Below, one piece after another: positions 1 through 5,938 of a stretch of 9,745 nt of DNA. The stretch spans positions 5,876-15,620 of the forward strand of contig VAYV01000096.1 in the NCBI GenBank assembly GCA_005883175.1, given 5' to 3'. The translations under genes and the position numbers were made by a program. The notes under the pieces are model-generated. The model did not search any database. It was not told the origin of the DNA and saw only the letters and a list, made by a program, of their open reading frames with translations. The stretch comes from Actinomycetota bacterium (GTDB lineage Bacteria; Actinomycetota; AC-67). Every line of letters starts with the position of its first letter. Position 1 is the first letter of the stretch.

Positions 1-1119
1 CGCGCAACCGCCGAAGCCGCTGCGGAGGCGACCGCAACCTTCCAAGACGACCACCCCGACATCGTCTTCGTCTTCTTTTCGAACGATCACCGGGACTCGG
101 CGGACGAGATCTCGACAGCCTTGCGCGAGCGGTTCCCGCTCGCCGTCTTGCTCGGATCCGGAGCGGACGGGATCGTCGCGGGGCCCCACGAGCTCGAGGC
201 CGGCCCCGCGGTGTCGGTGTGGGCCGCCGTCCTCCCCGACACGAAGGTCGTCCCGTTCGCGCTCGATTTCGTCGAGGTCGGCGACGGAGTCGCCGAGTAC
301 CGAGGATGGCCCGACGGGATGGATCCCGACGCCACGGTTGTGATGATGTGCGATCCGTTCTCGTTCCCGGCGGGACACTTGCTCGCGAAGATGAACGAGG
401 AAGCGCCCGGCATGCTCGTGATCGGCGGCGTCGCGAGCGGCGTCCACGGCGAGGGGGAGGCGAGGCTCCTCCTTAATGCCGACGTGCGGACCGCCGGGGC
501 CATCTGCGCCGGCATCAGCGGCCGCGTGCGCGTGTGGCCGGTCGTTTCGCAAGGGTGTCGCCCGATCGGCGGTCCCGCCACGATCACGCGCGCGGACCGG
601 AACATGATCTTCGAGCTTGCCGGCGGCCGGCCCGTGGAGCGGATCAACGAGATCTGGACGAACGCCAGCCCTCGCGAGCGCGCGCTCATGCAGAACGGCC
701 TTTTCCTGGGTCGCGTGGCCGACGAGTACAAGACCGAGTTCTCGGCGGGTGACTTCGTCGTTCGCAACGTGGTCGGCGCCGACGCCGAAACGGGTGTCGT
801 CGCAGTGGGCGATGTCGTCGCAGTGGGCGAGACGGTCCAGTTCCACGTTCGCGACCCCGAGGCTGCCGACGACGCGCTGCACACCCTGCTGACCTCGCTG
901 GACGTGACGCCGGCCGGCGCGCTGCTGTTCACGTGCAACGGCCGGGGCTCGAACATGTTCGACGAGCCGGATCACGACGCGGCGATGGTCAGCAAGGTGC
1001 TCGGCACGCCGCTGGCGGGGTTCTTCGCGAACGGCGAGCTGGGACCGATCGGGTCGCGCAACTTCTGGCACAGCTTCACGGCATCGATCGCGTTGTTCGT
1101 GGACAGCGCCGCGCGCTGA
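1..1119 (+). CDS. FIST domain signal-transduction protein (5' end outside window)
   Basis: The frame is open from the first base to a TGA at 1117-1119, giving 372 visible residues; the start lies upstream, and judging by the usual family length only a few tens of residues are missing. The first ~190 residues match a FIST_N domain (alternating strands such as IVFVFFS, a glycine-rich GSGADG loop, then the GCRPIGGP segment). The rest matches FIST_C, with the typical ending HDAAMVSKVLG, PLAGFFANGELGPIG, FWHSFTASIALF. FIST domains are known as predicted small-ligand sensors, often fused to signalling domains; here only the sensor pair is present, with no kinase, cyclase or transmembrane segment visible, so the output partner is unknown. 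It is followed by the thiC promoter/riboswitch and is probably not part of that unit. Family assignment is strong; ligand and role are not inferable. Confidence 0.88.
   Translation, partial: RATAEAAAEATATFQDDHPDIVFVFFSNDHRDSADEISTALRERFPLAVLLGSGADGIVAGPHELEAGPAVSVWAAVLPDTKVVPFALDFVEVGDGVAEYRGWPDGMDPDATVVMMCDPFSFPAGHLLAKMNEEAPGMLVIGGVASGVHGEGEARLLLNADVRTAGAICAGISGRVRVWPVVSQGCRPIGGPATITRADRNMIFELAGGRPVERINEIWTNASPRERALMQNGLFLGRVADEYKTEFSAGDFVVRNVVGADAETGVVAVGDVVAVGETVQFHVRDPEAADDALHTLLTSLDVTPAGALLFTCNGRGSNMFDEPDHDAAMVSKVLGTPLAGFFANGELGPIGSRNFWHSFTASIALFVDSAAR
795..830 (+). repeat. Exact 18-bp tandem duplication inside the FIST gene
   Basis: Two perfect copies of TGTCGTCGCAGTGGGCGA lie head to tail (795-812 and 813-830). 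The unit is a multiple of three, so the frame is kept and the protein reads VVAVGD-VVAVGE just before TVQFHVRD in the FIST_C domain. The flanking bases do not extend the match. Confidence 0.9.
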
Positions 1120-1125
1120 GCGCTC

Positions 1126-1154
1126 CCGACAACCAGTCCGGCCCGCGCTATAGG
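1126..1154 (+). promoter_or_regulatory. Candidate promoter of thiC
   Basis: CCGACA (1126-1131, 4/6 to TTGACA) and TATAGG (1149-1154, TATA core) are 17 nt apart; TAGGAT (1151-1156) is an alternative TANNNT -10 box in the same place. Either would start transcription near 1160-1163, exactly where the riboswitch begins, leaving no wasted leader. This is inferred from motif and position only. Confidence 0.4.
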
Positions 1155-1160
1155 ATGCGA

Positions 1161-1250
1161 TTCACGGGAGCTCGGGCAGGACCGGGCTGAGAGGGCGGCT
1201 GGGGGCCGCCGACCGTTCGAACCTGATCCGGTTAAGACCGGCGGAGGGAG
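1161..1250 (+). promoter_or_regulatory. TPP (THI-box) riboswitch upstream of thiC
   Basis: All conserved THI-box blocks are in order: CACGGGAGC (1163-1171), CTGAGAG (1187-1193), ACCTGATCCGGTTA (1221-1234) and CGGAGGGA (1242-1249). Three helices can be drawn. P3 pairs 1171-1175 with 1182-1186. An optional GC hairpin pairs 1194-1199 with 1205-1210. P5 pairs 1228-1232 with 1237-1241. The closing P1 helix looks short and imperfect. The start codon at 1257 follows immediately, with no room for a terminator, so control should be at translation: TPP binding locks the aptamer's 3' strand, which carries the Shine-Dalgarno, and represses thiC. Confidence 0.96.
1243..1248 (+). promoter_or_regulatory. 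thiC ribosome binding site within the riboswitch
   Basis: GGAGGG at 1243-1248 is the only good Shine-Dalgarno and is part of the conserved 3' block of the TPP aptamer. Counting from GGAGG it lies 9 nt before ATG 1257, good spacing, but only 3 nt before the in-frame TTG at 1251. This decides for the ATG. Confidence 0.75.
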
Positions 1251-1256
1251 TTGACC

Positions 1257-2960
1257 ATGGTCTCGACGATCGACATCGAGACGACAGCATCGCGTTCGAG
1301 CAGCCGCAAGGTATACGTCACCGGATCACGTGACGACCTGCGCGTGCCGTTCCGCGAAGTGTCGCAATCCGACGGGAACCCGCCGATCCGCTTGTACGAC
1401 ACGAGCGGCTTCCACTCCGATCCTTTGATCCCGGTCGACGTGCGCGACGGGTTACCGGCGCTCCGGCGGCACTGGATCCTCGAGCGTGGTGACGTCGAGG
1501 AGTCCGACGGCCGGAACGGGCCGGTGGAGGGCTTTACCGGCGCCCGCACCAAGCCATTGCGCGCGCGCGCCGGAGCGGCGGTGACGCAGATGGCCTACGC
1601 GCGCCGCGGCGTGATCACGCCGGAGATGGAGTTCTGCGCGTTGCGCGAGGGCGTGGAGCCGGCGCTCGTACGGGATGAGGTCGCGCGCGGGCGCGCGATC
1701 ATCCCGGCGAACGTGAACCACCCGGAGTCGGAGCCGATGATCATCGGGCGCAATTTCCTGGTGAAGATCAACGCGAACATCGGCAACTCGGCGGTCGCGT
1801 CGTCGGTCGAGGAAGAGACCGAGAAGATGACGTGGGCGACGCGGCTCGGCGCCGACACCGTTATGGACCTCTCGACCGGGCGCGACATCCACACGACGCG
1901 TGAATGGATCATCCGTAGCTCGCCGGTCCCGATCGGGACGGTGCCGATCTACCAGGCGCTCGAAAAGGTCGACGGCAAAGCCGAAGAGCTGACGTGGGAC
2001 GTGTACCGCGACACCGTCTTGGAGCAGTGCGAGCAAGGCGTCGACTACTTCACCGTGCACGCCGGCGTGCTGTTGCGGTACATCCCGATGACCGCGTCGC
2101 GTGTGACGGGGATCGTCAGCCGCGGCGGCTCGATCCTCGCCGCGTGGTGCCTTGCGCACCACCAGGAGAACTTCCTATACACGCACTTCGAGGAGCTGTG
2201 CGAGATCATGCGCGCGTACGATGTCTCGTTCTCGCTCGGCGATGGGCTGCGACCGGGGTCCATCGCCGACGGGAACGACGAAGCGCAGCTGGCGGAGCTG
2301 CGCACGCTGGGGGAGCTCACCGAGATCGCGTGGCGGCACGACGTGCAGGTCATGATCGAAGGGCCGGGCCATGTGCCGATGCACAAGATCAAAGAGAACA
2401 TGGACCTCCAGCTGGAGTGGTGCCGCGAGGCGCCCTTCTACACGCTCGGTCCGCTGACGACCGACATCGCGCCCGGGTACGACCACATCACGTCTGCGAT
2501 CGGGGCCGCGATGATCGGCTGGTACGGCACGGCCCTTCTCTGCTACGTCACGCCGAAAGAGCACCTCGGCCTGCCCGACCGCGACGACGTGCGCGAAGGC
2601 GTCATCGCGTACAAGATCGCCGCGCACGCGGCCGACCTCGCGAAGGGACATCCCGGCGCGCAAGCGTGGGACGACGCGCTCAGCAAGGCGCGGTTCGAGT
2701 TCAGGTGGGAGGACCAGTTCAACCTCTCGCTCGACCCCGAGCGCGCGCGCGGCTTCCACGACGAGACCCTTCCGGCCGAACCGGCGAAACGGGCGCACTT
2801 CTGCTCGATGTGCGGGCCACACTTCTGCTCGATGAAGATCACGCAAGACGTGCGCGATTACGCCGCGGCGCACCGGCTCGAGGAAGAGCGCGCGCTCGAG
2901 GCGGGGATGGCTGAGAAGGCGACCGAGTTCCGCGACGGCGGCGCCCGCATCTATCGGTGA
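1257..2960 (+). CDS. thiC: Phosphomethylpyrimidine synthase ThiC
   Basis: ThiC is the radical-SAM enzyme that turns aminoimidazole ribotide into HMP-phosphate, the pyrimidine half of thiamin, in the cytoplasm. The protein has 567 residues from ATG 1257, normal for the family. The N-terminal ThiC-associated segment (about residues 15-95) precedes the barrel, which carries NIGNSAV, MDLSTG, PVPIGTVPIYQA, SRGG, LGDGLRPG, EGPGHVP and TLGPLTTDIAPGYDH. The unusual C-terminal [4Fe-4S] motif CxxCxxxxC is complete (C516, C519, C524). H372 (GPGH) and H436 (KEHLG) match the two zinc ligands; their spacing to each other and to the cysteines agrees with E. coli ThiC as I recall it. The gene is preceded by a TPP riboswitch that holds its ribosome binding site. 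No other thi gene adjoins it; the next gene appears to have its own promoter. An in-frame TTG at 1251 is a less likely start. Confidence 0.98.
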   Translation: MVSTIDIETTASRSSSRKVYVTGSRDDLRVPFREVSQSDGNPPIRLYDTSGFHSDPLIPVDVRDGLPALRRHWILERGDVEESDGRNGPVEGFTGARTKPLRARAGAAVTQMAYARRGVITPEMEFCALREGVEPALVRDEVARGRAIIPANVNHPESEPMIIGRNFLVKINANIGNSAVASSVEEETEKMTWATRLGADTVMDLSTGRDIHTTREWIIRSSPVPIGTVPIYQALEKVDGKAEELTWDVYRDTVLEQCEQGVDYFTVHAGVLLRYIPMTASRVTGIVSRGGSILAAWCLAHHQENFLYTHFEELCEIMRAYDVSFSLGDGLRPGSIADGNDEAQLAELRTLGELTEIAWRHDVQVMIEGPGHVPMHKIKENMDLQLEWCREAPFYTLGPLTTDIAPGYDHITSAIGAAMIGWYGTALLCYVTPKEHLGLPDRDDVREGVIAYKIAAHAADLAKGHPGAQAWDDALSKARFEFRWEDQFNLSLDPERARGFHDETLPAEPAKRAHFCSMCGPHFCSMKITQDVRDYAAAHRLEEERALEAGMAEKATEFRDGGARIYR

Positions 2961-2977
2961 CGCCCTGCGCGCGAGCA

Positions 2978-2983
2978 TAGACT
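2978..2983 (+). promoter_or_regulatory. Candidate -10 box for a leaderless transcript of the phosphatase operon
   Basis: TAGACT (TANNNT) lies in the 31-nt gap after thiC and ends 8 nt before ATG 2992, so transcription would begin at or within a base or two of the start codon. No Shine-Dalgarno precedes the ATG. No convincing -35 box is visible (GTGACG at 2957-2962 is close to TTGAC but only 15 nt away). Confidence 0.4.
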
Positions 2984-2991
2984 GAGCCTTC

Positions 2992-3609
2992 ATGCGTCTC
3001 CTGCTTATCCGTCACGCCCTCACGCCGCACGTCGGGAACAGGCTGAGCGGCTGGTCGTCCGGCGTTCACCTTTCCGACGAAGGGCGCGTGCAGGCTGCTC
3101 GACTGGCCGAGCGGCTGCACGACGTGCAGGTCGACGCGATCTACTCCTCGCCGCTGGATCGTGCGGTGGAGACTGCGCAACCGATCGCGCGCGACCACAA
3201 GCTGCGGGTGCGGCAGCGTGAAGAGATCGGCGAGGTGAAATACGGCGAGCTCGAGGGCAAATCGCTGAAGACGCTGGCGAAGGGGAAGATGTGGATGCGG
3301 CTGCGCGCGTGGCCGTCGGACGTGCGGTTCCCCGGCGGCGAGTCGCTGCGCGAGACGCAGGCGCGCGCGGTGGCGGCGATCGAGCGGCTGCGCGCGGAGC
3401 ACCCGAAGCAGGTCGTTGCGGTCGTCAGCCACGGCGATTGGATCAGGCTGTCGGTCGCGCACTTCCTCGGGGTGCACATCGACCTCTACCGGCGGATCAA
3501 CGTCGATCCCGCGTCGGTCAGCGCCGTCTTGTTCTTCGATTTCGGCCCCGTCGTGCAGGTCGTGAACGAAACGGGAGACCTGACGATCCTCGGACGGAGG
3601 AGCCGGTGA
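2992..3609 (+). CDS. Histidine phosphatase superfamily protein, MSMEG_4193-type (probable phosphomutase/phosphatase)
   Basis: The 205-residue protein belongs to the histidine phosphatase (phosphoglycerate mutase-like) superfamily. The N-terminal catalytic motif is LLIRHALT (R7, phospho-accepting H8), with Ala where most members have Gly (RHG). The other catalytic parts are present: R57 in SSPLDRA, the acid E81 in the GEVKYGELEG segment, and H147 in VVSHGDW. The sequence LSGWSSGVHLSDEG after the first motif and the gene's place ahead of DUF3090 and a SCO1664-like gene fit the actinobacterial MSMEG_4193 family, whose substrate is unknown. Its GTGA overlap with the next gene shows one transcript with coupled translation. 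ATG 2992 lacks a Shine-Dalgarno but sits 8 nt behind a TANNNT box. Superfamily assignment is firm, subfamily likely, substrate unknown. Confidence 0.92.
   Translation: MRLLLIRHALTPHVGNRLSGWSSGVHLSDEGRVQAARLAERLHDVQVDAIYSSPLDRAVETAQPIARDHKLRVRQREEIGEVKYGELEGKSLKTLAKGKMWMRLRAWPSDVRFPGGESLRETQARAVAAIERLRAEHPKQVVAVVSHGDWIRLSVAHFLGVHIDLYRRINVDPASVSAVLFFDFGPVVQVVNETGDLTILGRRSR
3596..3601 (+). promoter_or_regulatory. Ribosome binding site of the DUF3090 gene
   Basis: GGAGGA lies inside the end of the phosphatase gene, 4-5 nt before GTG 3606. It supports the GTG start that overlaps the phosphatase stop as GTGA, and the start matches the family N-terminus (SESFDIEGVDRITAGSVG). Confidence 0.7.
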
Positions 3610-4052
3610 GCGAGAGCTTCGACATCGAAGGCGTGGACCGGATCACGGCCGGCTCCGTCGGCGAGCCCGGTCAGCGGAGCTTCTACGTCCAGGCGCAGGC
3701 CGGCGTGCAGACGGTGACGCTGCTCGCCGAGAAGGAGCAAGTGCGGCTCCTCGCAGAAGCGCTGCTGCAGCTCCTCGGCACGTTGCCGGAGGTCGATGAA
3801 GGGCCGTCTCCGGACGCAACGCAGCTCGCGCTCGACGATCCGCTCGAACCGGAGTGGCGCGTCGGCGAGATGGCGATCGAGTACGAGGACGACGGCGGCA
3901 ACGTCGAGATCGTGATCACCGAGATCGAGTCAGAAGAGGACGCCTCGGACATCGGCGCGCGCGCGCGCTTCGTCGTCACGCGAGCGCAGGCGCGCGCCAT
4001 GGCGGTGCAGGCGCTCGAGGTCGTCGCCGCCGGCCGGCCGCGCTGCCAGTAG
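3606..4052 (+). CDS. DUF3090 family protein, short form lacking the usual Cys-rich tail
   Basis: This 148-residue protein matches the DUF3090/TIGR03847 family of unknown function, found mainly in Actinobacteria beside the phosphatase and kinase-like genes. Typical features are the start FDIEGVDRITAGSVGEPGQRSFYVQA, a strand pair QTVTLLAEKEQVRLLAEALLQLL, the region WRVGEMAIEYED followed by strands and acidic loops, then ARARFVVTRAQARAMAVQALEVVAAGRPRC. The middle is very acidic. Members I know continue past GRPxC into a small zinc-knuckle-like tail (CPxCG...GHxC) and reach about 180-200 residues. Here the protein stops one residue after the first Cys, so the tail is absent. GTG start with good Shine-Dalgarno, overlapping the upstream stop by 3 nt. 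The next gene begins 3 nt after the TAG, in the same frame. Confidence 0.87.
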   Translation: MSESFDIEGVDRITAGSVGEPGQRSFYVQAQAGVQTVTLLAEKEQVRLLAEALLQLLGTLPEVDEGPSPDATQLALDDPLEPEWRVGEMAIEYEDDGGNVEIVITEIESEEDASDIGARARFVVTRAQARAMAVQALEVVAAGRPRCQ

Positions 4053-4055
4053 ACG

Positions 4056-4724
4056 TTGTTGCGCGAGGGCGACGTGGAGATCCTCGGTCTCCTTCCCGGC
4101 GCGTCGAACTACACGTTCGCGGTGACCGTCGCCGACCCGGAGCTGAAGGTCGTCGCCGTGTACAAGCCGCAAGCCGGCGAGACGCCGCTGTGGGACTTCG
4201 CCGACGGAACGCTATGGCGGCGTGAGATCGCGGCGTACGAGCTGAGCGAAGCGCTCGGCTGGTCGCTGGTGCCGCCGACGGTGGAGCGCGACGGTCCGGA
4301 AGGGATCGGCTCGATGCAGCTCTACATCGAACACGATCCCGAGCAGCATTACTTCACGCTGATGCCCGAACACGCGGCCACGTTCATGCGGGTGGCGTTG
4401 CTCGATCACGTGATGAACAACGCGGATCGCAAAGCCGGGCACTGCTTGCTGGAAACGTCGAGCAAGCGGGTCTGGGTCGTCGATCACGGCGTCTGCTTCC
4501 ACGCCGATCCGAAGCTGCGGACGGTGATCTGGGACTTCGCCGGCGAACCGATCCCGGTGGAGCTCTTGATCGAACTCGAGCGCGCCGACCTCGGCGTGCT
4601 CAGACCGTGGTTGACTGCGTACGAGCTGGATATAGCGATGAAGCGGCGGACGGAGTTGCTCGCTGCGCGCGCGTTCCCCGATCCGCCGGAAGACCGGCGC
4701 GCATACCCGTGGCCGCCGGTTTGA
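4056..4724 (+). CDS. SCO1664-family protein, PI3/PI4-kinase-like fold
   Basis: The 222-residue protein matches the SCO1664/TIGR03843 family, which shows remote similarity to phosphatidylinositol 3-/4-kinases and is found in Actinobacteria and Chloroflexi; its substrate is unknown. Kinase-like elements are visible: an N-lobe strand with Lys (VVAVYKP, K37), the segment LWRREIAAYELSEALGW, a catalytic-loop-like DHVMNNADRKAGH (D117, N121/N122, D124, K126) and a metal-binding DHG (D143) in VWVVDHGVCFH. All seem intact, so activity is plausible. The family start LxxGxxxxxGxxxxASNxTF is present right after the TTG, so little is missing. The start is TTG 4056 or TTG 4059 (GTG 4074 is later and would cut the conserved N-terminus). 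An upstream start is impossible because the in-frame TAG of the DUF3090 gene is at 4050-4052. No Shine-Dalgarno is visible; translation probably depends on reinitiation. Ends one base before the convergent lipoprotein gene. Confidence 0.87.
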   Translation: MLREGDVEILGLLPGASNYTFAVTVADPELKVVAVYKPQAGETPLWDFADGTLWRREIAAYELSEALGWSLVPPTVERDGPEGIGSMQLYIEHDPEQHYFTLMPEHAATFMRVALLDHVMNNADRKAGHCLLETSSKRVWVVDHGVCFHADPKLRTVIWDFAGEPIPVELLIELERADLGVLRPWLTAYELDIAMKRRTELLAARAFPDPPEDRRAYPWPPV

Positions 4725-4725
4725 T

Positions 4726-5907
4726 CTAGCGGTAGACGCCGTTGTGGCCCAGGCTGATGTTCCCCGGTTGCGGGAAGTAGCACAGGCCGTGCGGCGAGGC
4801 GCCCGTTTGGATCTTCGCCAGGATGGACCCGGTCTTCGTGTTGACGACCGTCACGTAGCCGCTGAAGCGATTCGAGAACCACAGCTGCGTTCCGTCGGGA
4901 GACACCTGCATCATGTCCGGGCTCCCACCGACGCGCCACGTCTTGACGACGGCGCGCTTGAACGGGTCGATGACCGAGATCGTGCCGGCGATTCGGTTGC
5001 TCAGATAGAAGAGCTTCGCATCCCGGCTGACGGCGAACCCGTGCGCGCCGACGCCCGTGCGTATGAACTTGATCTGCATCATGTGAACCGGATCGACGAC
5101 CGAGACGCCGGACAAACCTTGGTTCGCGACGAAGAAGACCGAGCCGTCGGGGGACAGGCGCACGTCGATCGGCTTCCCGCCGACGTACAGGTGCGAGACG
5201 ATCTTCATCTTCACGGTGTCGACCTTGACCACCATCCCCGAGTACTCGGTCGACGCGAGCAAGTACCGGCCGTCGGCGGTGAAGTCGAGGTGGTCGACGC
5301 CGGGCCAGGGGACGGTCACGCTCTTGATCAGCTTGAACGTCGTCGGGTCCCGGAAGTCCAGCCGCTTGTTGTCCTCCGCGACGACGACCGCCTTCGTTCC
5401 GTCGGGGGTGAAGTACAGGTTGTAGGGGTCGGTGACGTTGGGGATGATGCGCACGATCCTGCCGGTGCGCGGGTCGATCACGGTGAGGTTGCCGGTGTTG
5501 CCTTGGTCGACGTAGAGCCATCGCATGTCTCTCGACGGCGTGACGTGCTGCGGTTCCACGCCGACCGGGTACGAGAAGAGAACCTTGAACGTGTTGGGGT
5601 CGATCACCGAGACGGTGTTCCCGATCGAGTTGGGGACGTAGACCCGCTCGGGGATCGATTGCAGGCGCGGAAGGATGCCGCCGGTCGCCGCGGCGTACAC
5701 GTTCACACCGGTGCCTGGGGTCACCGAGCTGTTGGGGGGCCTCGACCGAGACGACGATGAAGACCGCGACGATGAGGAGCTCGCTGCTCCCGTCGGCGGC
5801 GCTTTTGCGCTCGAGCAGGCCGCGGCGATCAGGCCCAGCCCAACGAGGATCGTGGCCGCGCGCAGCGAGGAGGTTGTGCGATGGGGGGATTTCACCGGCG
5901 AAAGCAT
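4726..5907 (-). CDS. Lipoprotein with seven-bladed YVTN beta-propeller (YncE-like)
   Basis: From ATG 5907 the protein has 393 residues. Residues 1-31 form a lipoprotein signal peptide: basic n-region, hydrophobic ATILVGLGLIAAA and lipobox Cys C31. A Ser/Arg-rich linker (about 32-87) follows, with S5-R-S5-R-S-R at 43-56. From residue 88 on, seven repeats of about 42 residues can be aligned by eye, each with a V.V(I)D core, a T/G turn and an F.SPDG-type end, as in YVTN/YncE propellers. It ends in PHGLCYFPQPG...SLGHNG, a tail I recall from actinobacterial members. It should be anchored outside the cytoplasmic membrane; such propellers bind proteins or ligands, but no catalytic site is seen. GTG 5895 (lipobox Cys then residue 27) is an alternative start preceded by a TATGCT box. 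It lies 31 nt after the Kelch gene and could be co-transcribed. Confidence 0.9.
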   Translation of the reverse strand: MLSPVKSPHRTTSSLRAATILVGLGLIAAACSSAKAPPTGAASSSSSRSSSSSRSRPPNSSVTPGTGVNVYAAATGGILPRLQSIPERVYVPNSIGNTVSVIDPNTFKVLFSYPVGVEPQHVTPSRDMRWLYVDQGNTGNLTVIDPRTGRIVRIIPNVTDPYNLYFTPDGTKAVVVAEDNKRLDFRDPTTFKLIKSVTVPWPGVDHLDFTADGRYLLASTEYSGMVVKVDTVKMKIVSHLYVGGKPIDVRLSPDGSVFFVANQGLSGVSVVDPVHMMQIKFIRTGVGAHGFAVSRDAKLFYLSNRIAGTISVIDPFKRAVVKTWRVGGSPDMMQVSPDGTQLWFSNRFSGYVTVVNTKTGSILAKIQTGASPHGLCYFPQPGNISLGHNGVYR

Positions 5908-5908
5908 A
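5903..5908 (-). promoter_or_regulatory. Candidate -10 box before the YVTN lipoprotein
   Basis: Minus-strand TATGCT (5908 to 5903) is followed after 7 nt by GTG 5895, the spacing of a leaderless transcript. The box overlaps the ATG at 5907-5905, so if it is used the protein would start at the GTG. Neither start has a Shine-Dalgarno. No -35 box is evident. Confidence 0.3.
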
Positions 5909-5938
5909 CCGGTGGCCCCGCGCGGCCGATGGGAGCGC

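Noticed and set aside
1251..1253. TTG as start of ThiC
   Set aside because: Only 3 nt from the Shine-Dalgarno; ATG 1257 has proper spacing.
2175..2993. 272-codon minus-strand frame opposite thiC
   Set aside because: No recognisable domain; the ThiC reading explains the region completely.
4693..4720. Inverted repeat ACCGGCG/CGCCGGT at the end of the kinase-like gene as a terminator
   Set aside because: The loop is 14 nt and only TTT follows; not convincing as an intrinsic terminator, though it is the best candidate there.
4484..5521. Long open frame on the minus strand (345 codons) in a different frame from the YVTN lipoprotein
   Set aside because: Arg/Pro/Gly-rich composition without any family motif, fully inside a convincing propeller gene; a shadow frame of high-GC DNA.
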